A DNA stretch of 17,294 nt from Paramuribaculum sp. (lineage in GTDB: Bacteria; Bacteroidota; Bacteroidia; Bacteroidales; Muribaculaceae), in assembly GCA_029058455.1 (NCBI GenBank), contig JAIDXU010000334.1, positions 1 through 17,294 on the forward strand, read 5' to 3'. How positions within the stretch are numbered: the stretch's first letter is position 1; every line of letters starts with the position of its first letter. The notes beneath the pieces were generated by a model. That model had not been told where the DNA came from. It made no database searches and saw only the letters and a list, made by a program, of their open reading frames with translations. Both the position numbers and the translations under genes were made by a program. Of the stretch, positions 7,291 through 17,294 are shown piece by piece.

Positions 7291-8081
7291 AACAGTATCT
7301 CGACCTGCTGCAGCATATTCTCGACAACGGAACAGACAAATCCGACCGCACCGGCACCGGCACCCGCTCGGTGTTCGGCTATCAGATGAGATTCAATCTT
7401 CAGGACGGTTTTCCGCTGCTTACCACCAAGAAACTACATCTCAAATCGATAATCCATGAACTGCTGTGGTTTCTCAAAGGCGACACCAATGTGAAATATC
7501 TTCAGGACAACGGCGTGAGAATATGGAACGAATGGGTCTCACCCGAAGGTGAGCTTGGCCCGGTGTATGGAGCCCAATGGCGCTCATGGCCCGACGGCAA
7601 CGGAGGGGTTATCGACCAGATTTCCCAGGCTGTCGAGACAATCAAAAACAATCCTGATTCACGCCGCATAATCGTGAGCGCATGGAATGTGGCCGACCTC
7701 CCCAAAATGGCTCTTCCCCCCTGCCACGCCATGTTTCAGTTCTATGTGGCTGACGGCAAACTCTCCATGCAGCTCTATCAGCGCAGCGCCGACAGCTTTT
7801 TGGGAGTGCCGTTCAACATCGCCTCTTATGCTCTGCTGCTCATGATGATGGCACAGGTGTGCGGACTTCAGCCGGGTGAGTTTATCCACACTCTCGGCGA
7901 TGCCCATATTTACCGCGACCATTTCGATCAGGCACGTCTGCAGCTTGAGCGTTCACCCCGTCCTCTCCCCAAAATGACTCTCAATCCCGATGTGAAATCG
8001 ATTTTCGACTTCACCTATTCCGATTTCACTCTCAGCGACTATGACCCTCACCCTCACATCGCCGCCAAAGTAAGCGTTTGA
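7287..8081 (+). CDS. thyA: Thymidylate synthase
   Basis: This 264-residue protein has the same length as the E. coli enzyme. It converts dUMP and methylenetetrahydrofolate to dTMP and dihydrofolate in the cytosol. Landmarks are [11 protein letters not shown] (21-31, phosphate-binding Arg21), [12 protein letters not shown] (57-68), the catalytic Cys146 in [29 protein letters not shown] (165-181, phosphate and dUMP binding) and [12 protein letters not shown] (201-212). All key residues are present. The ATG overlaps the stop of the 4Fe-4S gene, and folA follows within about 14 bp. That places the producer and the recycler of dihydrofolate in one transcript. Confidence 0.98.
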   Translation: MKQYLDLLQHILDNGTDKSDRTGTGTRSVFGYQMRFNLQDGFPLLTTKKLHLKSIIHELLWFLKGDTNVKYLQDNGVRIWNEWVSPEGELGPVYGAQWRSWPDGNGGVIDQISQAVETIKNNPDSRRIIVSAWNVADLPKMALPPCHAMFQFYVADGKLSMQLYQRSADSFLGVPFNIASYALLLMMMAQVCGLQPGEFIHTLGDAHIYRDHFDQARLQLERSPRPLPKMTLNPDVKSIFDFTYSDFTLSDYDPHPHIAAKVSV

Positions 8082-8095
8082 TTTTACCCGAATTC

Positions 8096-8617
8096 ATGAC
8101 ACCTGCCAAACCCACAATAACGATGATAGCGGCCGTGGCGCGCGACAACTCGATAGGAGTTAAGGGCGACATGCCGTTCCGCATATCCGCTGACCTCAAG
8201 CATTTCCGCGCCTCAACCATTGGCAAACCGGTTGTGATGGGTCGCAAAACCTTCCAGTCACTGCCCCATGCACTGCCCGGCCGGCGCAATATCATAGTAT
8301 CACGCTCGGGATTTTCAGCTCCCGGAGCCGAGACTGTTTCCTCTCCGCAAAAAGCCGTGCGCCTCGCTGCCGAAGGGGGTGCTGAGGAAATCATGATAAT
8401 CGGTGGCGGAGAGCTCTACCGCCGCATGATGCCTCTGGCCTACAAGCTTATAATCACCGAAATCGACGCCGTGTTTCCCGACGCCGACACCCGTTTCCCG
8501 GAAATCGATGCCGACAAATGGAAAGCGACCCAAACCGGCGAATGGCTTACCGACCAACCGAGCGGCTTGCGCTACCGTTTCGTGACTTTCACCCTTCGCG
8601 CCTTACCGGGCCGGTAA
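8096..8617 (+). CDS. folA: Dihydrofolate reductase
   Basis: This 173-residue protein reduces dihydrofolate to tetrahydrofolate with NADPH, regenerating the cofactor used by ThyA. Counting from the ATG at 8096, the order is IAAVARDNSIGVKGDMPF (Met20-loop region), the active-site Asp in SADLKHFRAST, the NADPH site in GKPVVMGRKTFQSLP, IIVSRS, and IIGGGELYRRMMP near the C-terminus. The usual Trp of the LPW motif is Phe here (DMPF). Start choice: the frame is open back to a TTG at 8078 overlapping the thyA stop, but the ATG at 8096 (14 bp after thyA) is preferred. An ATG at 8123 would give a protein beginning MIAAVARDNS, closer to the shortest family members. Confidence 0.95.
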   Translation: MTPAKPTITMIAAVARDNSIGVKGDMPFRISADLKHFRASTIGKPVVMGRKTFQSLPHALPGRRNIIVSRSGFSAPGAETVSSPQKAVRLAAEGGAEEIMIIGGGELYRRMMPLAYKLIITEIDAVFPDADTRFPEIDADKWKATQTGEWLTDQPSGLRYRFVTFTLRALPGR

Positions 8618-8623
8618 TCTTTT
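8603..8623 (+). terminator. Weak possible terminator at the folA stop
   Basis: TTACCGG (8603-8609) and CCGGTAA (8611-8617) form an inverted repeat covering the folA stop codon, followed by TCTTTTG. A realistic hairpin is only about 5 bp with a 5 nt loop, and the T-run is short. It would separate the folate operon from the next promoter, but the signal is weak. Confidence 0.25.
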
Positions 8624-8652
8624 GCTCAATTGTGAATAATTGGCTATCTTTG
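8621..8652 (+). promoter_or_regulatory. Bacteroidota promoter for the beta-galactosidase operon
   Basis: TTTG at 8621-8624 (-33 box) and TATCTTTG at 8645-8652 (-7 box, TAnnTTTG) are separated by 20 bp, an excellent match to the Bacteroidota sigma-ABfr promoter. Transcription should start near 8657-8660, leaving a leader of about 70 nt before the ATG at 8729. I saw no operator repeat or riboswitch-like structure in the leader. Confidence 0.75.
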
Positions 8653-8689
8653 TCAGAGTTATCACAAAAATGCCATAGCGCATACTTAA

Positions 8690-13314
<4,625 letters not shown>

Positions 13315-13340
13315 TCACCAACAATCTAACCGTCATAGAC

Positions 13341-14549
13341 ATGGACTTCTTTAAATCACCCCGCCCCGCTGCTTCCGAGGGATTGGAAACCCAACCCTGC
13401 ATGTGTGAAGTTGCCAATCCTACCCGGCGGTTCACCATTGGTCTGCCAAGCTGCGCTTCGCTCTCCGACCGCCGGTTTCCCCTCACCCCCGAGGGAGTGC
13501 AGATATTGGTCGACAGCGGGTTTGCGGTGAGAATGGAGCGCGGTGCCGCTCAGCGTATAAGCTACACCGACGAGGCCTATACCCGCTGTGGCGCCGAAAT
13601 AGTTAACCGTGCCGACGCCCTGGGTTGTGACATCGTGATTCATCTGCGCCCGCTGTCAACAGCCGACATAAGCCACATTCGCCGCGGAGCCATGCTGATA
13701 ACCATGCTCTCGCTCCACCATCAGCAGCCGGCAGCCATCAGAGCGCTTCTCTCGCGCAATATAATAGCCATTGCCATCGACCTCATCGAGGATTCAGCGG
13801 GCAATACCCCGTTTGCCGATATTATCTCTGAAATCAACGGCCGCGCAGCCATAGCCAAATCGGCCGGACTGCTCAGCGATTCCTCCGGTAAAGGCATTCT
13901 GCTTGGCGGAGTGGCCGGAATAGTGCCTTGTGAGGTCACGGTATTCGGCTCGGGAATAGCGGCATGTGCCGCCGCACGCGCAGCCGCGGGAGCCGGAGCT
14001 ACGGTGAGATTGTTTGACAACGATGTCTATGCGCTTCGCCGCGCCCTGCGTGAGCTTGGGCCGTGGGCTATCGGCTCGGCTCTTCATCCCCGCGTGGTGA
14101 CAAACGCCCTGCGCAGCGCCGACGTGGTTATCAACACGCTCTCTGACTCGCGATTCGTGATAGGAAGCGACACCATTCCGCTGATGAAAAAAGGTGTGGC
14201 AATCTTTGACATCTCCCCGCGCCCCGGACTGATGTTCCCCTCGATTACCCACATCGACCTCGCGGCGCCACCGGTGCCTCTTCCCGCCCGTGTGCCTTCT
14301 AACCTTGCATATATGACCAATGCCGACGCCACGGTGCCACGCACAGTAGCGATGGCTCTTACGAATGCCTTTGTGACCATGCTCACAGGTCTGGTGTCGT
14401 GTGAGGGCGGCGTAGACAACGCCCTCAAGCTGCTGCCCGGTCTGCAGAAAGCGGCCTATACGTTCCTCGGCCGCCCGGTTAATCCCGCCATAGCGAGAAT
14501 AGCAGGCGTGAGAGCAATCGACATAAATATTTTCCTCAATCTATCCTGA
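13341..14549 (+). CDS. Alanine dehydrogenase/PNT-fold protein with altered active site
   Basis: This 402-residue protein aligns by eye along its whole length with alanine dehydrogenase: DRRFPLTPEGVQILVDSG (like FRVAITPAGV), a second helix region, GKGILLGGVAGIVP, a Rossmann GSGIAACAAARAAAGAGA with FDND after it, and ATVPRTVAMALTNAF near the end. The substrate Arg of the N-terminal motif is kept. However, the Lys of KVKEP is Arg (HLRPLS), the catalytic His of FLHLA is Ser (MLSLHH), and the Asp of AIDQGG falls on Arg (SPRPG). Alanine dehydrogenase activity is therefore doubtful. An NAD(P)-binding protein of unknown substrate is the safer call. The start is ATG 13341; ATG 13401 is an alternative that trims 20 residues with no family similarity. 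It lies 26 bp after aroK and 8 bp before the RNase H gene. Confidence 0.8.
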   Translation: MDFFKSPRPAASEGLETQPCMCEVANPTRRFTIGLPSCASLSDRRFPLTPEGVQILVDSGFAVRMERGAAQRISYTDEAYTRCGAEIVNRADALGCDIVIHLRPLSTADISHIRRGAMLITMLSLHHQQPAAIRALLSRNIIAIAIDLIEDSAGNTPFADIISEINGRAAIAKSAGLLSDSSGKGILLGGVAGIVPCEVTVFGSGIAACAAARAAAGAGATVRLFDNDVYALRRALRELGPWAIGSALHPRVVTNALRSADVVINTLSDSRFVIGSDTIPLMKKGVAIFDISPRPGLMFPSITHIDLAAPPVPLPARVPSNLAYMTNADATVPRTVAMALTNAFVTMLTGLVSCEGGVDNALKLLPGLQKAAYTFLGRPVNPAIARIAGVRAIDINIFLNLS

Positions 14550-14557
14550 GCGATATA

Positions 14558-15199
14558 ATGGCTGTCAGAAAGAAATATTATGTAGTGTGGGAAGGACGCG
14601 ACACGGGAGTGTTTGACTCCTGGGAAGACGCCTTTGACCAGATAAACGGATTTCCGGGAGCTAAATACAAAAGTTTCCCTAATCTTGAGGCTGCCGTCGA
14701 AGCTTTTCGCGGTACTCCACAAGAGCATATAGGTGTTCTCAAATCAATCGCCTCCCACTGCAAGAATCTTGATTTCTCCTCCAATCCCGAAATAGTAAGC
14801 AATGCCATAGCCGTCGACGCGGCCTGTAGCCACAATCCGGGCCCCGTGGAATATCAAGGTGTGGACCTATCGACCGGAAAAACCATTTTTCATGTCGGTC
14901 CGCTCGAGGGTGGAACCAACAACATCGGTGAGTTTCTCGCCATAGTCCATGCTCTCGCGCTGCTCCACAATCACAATCTCCCCAACCGCACAATCTATTC
15001 CGACAGCCGAACAGCCATTGCGTGGGTGAAACACCGTCACGCCAATACCAAAATTACCCCCACCGCCGAAAACGCCAAGCTGATGGAACTCGTAACCAGA
15101 GCGGAAAAATGGCTTGCCACCCACACGATTGTAAACCCCATTCTGAAATGGGACACCGAGCAATGGGGGGAGATACCCGCCGATTTCGGCCGCAAATAA
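14558..15199 (+). CDS. rnhA: Ribonuclease H with viroplasmin-like N-terminal domain
   Basis: This 213-residue protein cleaves the RNA strand of RNA-DNA hybrids (R-loops, replication primers). The N-terminal hybrid-binding domain spans about residues 5-52: KKYYVVWEGRDTGVFDSWEDA, with the family block GAKYKSFPNLEAAVEAFRG. The catalytic domain follows a short linker: D87 in AVDAACSHNPGP, E125 in NNIGEFLAIVHAL, D149 in IYSDSRTAIAWVK, and E205/D209 in WGEIPADFGRK. These align closely with the Bacillus halodurans-type enzyme, including the C-terminal GRK. All metal-binding acids are present. It is probably transcribed with the AlaDH-like gene (8 bp gap). No clear terminator follows. Confidence 0.95.
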   Translation: MAVRKKYYVVWEGRDTGVFDSWEDAFDQINGFPGAKYKSFPNLEAAVEAFRGTPQEHIGVLKSIASHCKNLDFSSNPEIVSNAIAVDAACSHNPGPVEYQGVDLSTGKTIFHVGPLEGGTNNIGEFLAIVHALALLHNHNLPNRTIYSDSRTAIAWVKHRHANTKITPTAENAKLMELVTRAEKWLATHTIVNPILKWDTEQWGEIPADFGRK

Positions 15200-15297
15200 T
15201 TTTTCATCAGGAGAATAGAACATAACAGCCCGTAGTAATGTTGGTTAGTGTAGTGACAAGTTCACAACTATTTTAACATCTCCACACTCCCGACACT

Positions 15298-16563
15298 ATG
15301 AAATCTACCCGTTCTCTCAACCGGATTATTATAATCTTCGCGCTGCTTATCGCCGGCCATGCCTTAACAGCAAAAGTTTCGGCATTCGATAATCTGCCGG
15401 TCGACTACGACGGCTCGATGATGCCATATAATTTCACAGCCAACGACACCATTGTGCTCGGTGGTGACACTCTCAAACCGGTGTTTGTGAGCTATGTCGC
15501 GCGCCACGGTGCCCGCTATCTCTCCTCACCCGACAAAGTAAGCCATCTCAAAACGCTGCTCACCGAGCAGGCCGCTAAAGGAAACCTCACTCCTGCCGGA
15601 ATCGATTTTATGGAGCGAATGATTCAGATCGACACACTCTCGGCTGTGAAATGGGGTCGCCTCTCCCCTCTCGGCATATATGAGGAGCAGCGCCTCGGCT
15701 CTCAGATGAGCCACTTCCTCCCCCAGCTTCTTAAGCAGGGCAAAATACGCGCCATCTCCACCTCCAAGCCGAGGGTGGTGCTCTCGATGTATCAATTTCT
15801 CCATGCCTTGGAACAGGCTAATACTCAGCTTGTGCTCTCAACCCTTTCGGGTGGCTCTGCCGATGATTTGCTCCGTTGCTTCGACTCCAACCCTGACTAT
15901 AAATCCTATCGCGCCACCATAACCCGGTCAGATGCCTACCGAAATTTCTTCAATATCCATGTGCCCCAGTCGCCGGCCATGAGACTGTTTGTCAATCCCG
16001 ATTTCGACTTCGATGCCCGAACCACAACGATGAATATGTATGAGGTTATGCAAGCATTTGAAAGCTCCGGTCTCCCCGCGCCTACCACCGAATGGATGTC
16101 GCCCGAAGAATACCGCAGCTGTTGGTTAACCGAAAATCTTGAACACTATCTCAGAAATTCGGTCAATAACATATCTGACATAGCCGCCATTGCCTCAAGA
16201 CCGCTGCTCCACAAAATAATCGACGACGCCGACAACGCGCTCGAACATCCAGCCATCTCTCCGCGACAGCAATTAAAAATGAACGCCTATTTCGGTCATG
16301 CCGAGACACTCATGCCCCTCTTTGCCCTGATGAAACTGCCGGGGTGCTATGCCGTGACCGACAATTATGATAATCTCGACACACAGTGGCAGGTCGAGAA
16401 TATCACCCCGCTCGGCGCCAACCTCGCTGTCATTTTTCTCAAAGGCTCCGACGGCCTCTACACCCTCATCCGACTCAACGGACAATACATTCCCTATCGC
16501 GATGGCGCACCCCTCATCGTCTCATGGCCAACCCTCCGCTCCTACTGGCAGCAACTCCTTTAA
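15298..16563 (+). CDS. Secreted histidine phosphatase, MINPP/phytase-like
   Basis: This 421-residue protein has an N-terminal signal (basic MKSTRSLNR, core IIIIFALLIAGHAL, cleavage probably near A24 or A29). It has the branch-2 histidine phosphatase motif RHGARY (69-74, catalytic His70) and, late in the chain, FGHAET (332-337). The HAE triad instead of HD is characteristic of multiple inositol-polyphosphate phosphatases, which release phosphate from phytate; Bacteroides enzymes of this class are known. The substrate remains inferred, since other phosphomonoesters are possible. It probably acts in the periplasm or outside. It is a single gene: the 98 bp before it holds no convincing TAnnTTTG box (TAATGTTG at 15236-15243 is the closest, without a -33 partner), and an unrelated gene converges from the right. 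Confidence 0.87.
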   Translation: MKSTRSLNRIIIIFALLIAGHALTAKVSAFDNLPVDYDGSMMPYNFTANDTIVLGGDTLKPVFVSYVARHGARYLSSPDKVSHLKTLLTEQAAKGNLTPAGIDFMERMIQIDTLSAVKWGRLSPLGIYEEQRLGSQMSHFLPQLLKQGKIRAISTSKPRVVLSMYQFLHALEQANTQLVLSTLSGGSADDLLRCFDSNPDYKSYRATITRSDAYRNFFNIHVPQSPAMRLFVNPDFDFDARTTTMNMYEVMQAFESSGLPAPTTEWMSPEEYRSCWLTENLEHYLRNSVNNISDIAAIASRPLLHKIIDDADNALEHPAISPRQQLKMNAYFGHAETLMPLFALMKLPGCYAVTDNYDNLDTQWQVENITPLGANLAVIFLKGSDGLYTLIRLNGQYIPYRDGAPLIVSWPTLRSYWQQLL

Positions 16564-16598
16564 ATCATTTATTGAACGGATATATAAAGACTCCGAAT

Positions 16599-16861
16599 TT
16601 AGATTGTTAACAGTTTAACGCCCAGAGCTTCAGAGATCTTTGCTATGGTTCTTAATGTGAAGTTATGTGTGCCGCCAAGCCATCTTGACACCTCAGCTTC
16701 AGTTTTCCCATTTTTTTTGCCAACTGTTTCTGGCTGATATGTTTTTCTCGTAGAATACTGTCTATTTTATCAGCCAAAGCAAACGACATATCAAGCTCCA
16801 TTTTCACGTCATCAGGAACCTGAGCCAAACATTCGTCAAAAAGTATAGCTGTTGTTTTCAT
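16599..16861 (-). pseudogene. HigA-like XRE antitoxin, reading frame broken by one base
   Basis: From ATG at 16859-16861 the frame encodes MKTTAILFDECLAQVP, an ADKIDSILREKHISQ helix and QLAKKMGK, the first half of an XRE helix-turn-helix. It then runs off into KLRCQDGLAAHITSH and stops at 16652. Reading one base further back gives the expected remainder: KTEAEVSRWLGGTHNF, then TLRTIAKISEALGVKLLTI, ending with TAA at 16599-16601. The span of 263 bases is one short of 88 codons, which fits a one-base loss in either A tract (A8 at 16711-16718 or A4 at 16703-16706, minus strand). Alternatives are a sequencing error in a homopolymer or programmed -1 frameshifting at A-AAA-AAA. It overlaps the toxin gene's stop by 4 bp, toxin first, as in HigBA pairs, and would neutralise that toxin and repress the operon. 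Confidence 0.72.
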
Positions 16862-17294
16862 AATTCAAAGATTTTATCTTCCGCTCCGGTTATGCCGGTT
16901 TCTTCAATACGGATACTGCCGTCGTTTTCTGCCTCTTTCAACAATTCATCAAATTGTTGAAGTTCCATCACATAACCGTTTAGCTCTGAATCTTCATTAT
17001 AAGTACGGGTTGCTTTGATACCTCCATTTCCAAGAATAAGGATCTTATCAGAAATACGCAAACAATATAAACGTAACTTACCTGAATCAATAGGCAATGC
17101 GCATACCCGATCTGAGTATTTCCCTTCATTACGGAAATAACGTTCAAGCACACCATTTTCCAAAATCTTTTTCAGCGCATATAAAATAAGCTGATAATCG
17201 CGCTTCAATCTACCATTATCTTTGAAGCGGGTCAGAAATTTTGAAAACTCCGACATATCGTCATTCTCAAAGATGATGGTATAAAGACTTGCTA
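16858..17294 (-). CDS. RelE/HigB-like toxin, 5' end outside window
   Basis: The frame stays open to the window edge. Upstream of the first in-frame ATG (17254-17256) it reads ASLYTIIFENDD, which looks like the natural N-terminal strand of this toxin family, so the true start is probably just outside and the internal Met is not the start. Family-like blocks are LERYFRNEGKYSDRVCALPID, KLRLYCLRISDKILILGNGG and IKATRTYNEDSELNGYV, which resemble Bacteroidota HigB/RelE-type toxins paired with XRE antitoxins (recognised from memory). Toxins of this type usually cleave mRNA on the ribosome, but activity here is inferred. Its last 4 bases overlap the antitoxin start (ATGA). The gene is AT-rich compared with the central part of the window. 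The promoter lies outside. Confidence 0.75.
   Translation of the reverse strand, partial: ASLYTIIFENDDMSEFSKFLTRFKDNGRLKRDYQLILYALKKILENGVLERYFRNEGKYSDRVCALPIDSGKLRLYCLRISDKILILGNGGIKATRTYNEDSELNGYVMELQQFDELLKEAENDGSIRIEETGITGAEDKIFEL

Noticed and set aside
8078..8095. TTG at 8078 as the folA start, overlapping the thyA stop
   Set aside because: TTG starts are rare in this group, and the residues ILPEF before the ATG at 8096 have no DHFR similarity.
16564..16620. Terminator between the phosphatase and antitoxin genes (GTTAA/TTAAC repeat near 16606-16619)
   Set aside because: Only a 5 bp AT-rich stem that lies inside the antitoxin 3' end, with no T-run.

Overview
The window looks like chromosomal DNA of a gut member of the Bacteroidales. 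A Muribaculaceae-type genome is my best guess, inferred from gene style and not proven. The evidence is promoter boxes of the Bacteroidota form TAnnTTTG, a viroplasmin-type RNase H, a large secreted GH2 beta-galactosidase, a MINPP-type phosphatase, and a natural-product export/glycosylation cassette of the Bacteroidales GG-leader type. Most of the window (about 3.8-16.6 kb) is moderately GC-rich housekeeping and carbohydrate-related DNA. Both ends are visibly richer in A+T and carry accessory genes.

Region 1 (1-3809, plus strand, AT-rich) is the 3' end of an operon: a truncated ABC exporter, a GT-B glycosyltransferase, a LanC-like toroid protein without zinc ligands, and a galactosyltransferase-like GT-A enzyme. 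The genes overlap or nearly touch (6 bp gap, ATGA overlap, 14 bp overlap). Together they suggest a modified, glycosylated and exported peptide. The precursor, leader peptidase and any radical-SAM gene would lie upstream of the window.

Region 2 (3815-5995, minus strand) has a cardiolipin synthase whose stop codon lies 5 bp from the end of the AT-rich cassette, then a small lipoprotein of unknown role with its own terminator.

Region 3 (6271-8617, plus) is a likely operon of a NapH-like membrane 4Fe-4S protein, thyA and folA. ThyA and FolA form the thymidylate cycle.

Region 4 (8729-15199, plus) starts at a good promoter and runs through a secreted GH2 beta-galactosidase with a lectin-like N-terminus, shikimate kinase (ATGA overlap), an alanine-dehydrogenase-fold protein that has lost the usual active-site residues, and RNase H. 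It is functionally mixed but tightly packed.

Region 5 (15298-16563, plus) is a secreted MINPP-like histidine phosphatase. Region 6 (16599 to the right edge, minus) is a HigBA-like toxin-antitoxin pair in which the antitoxin reading frame is broken by one base next to an A8 tract. No RNA genes, CRISPR arrays or insertion sequences were seen.
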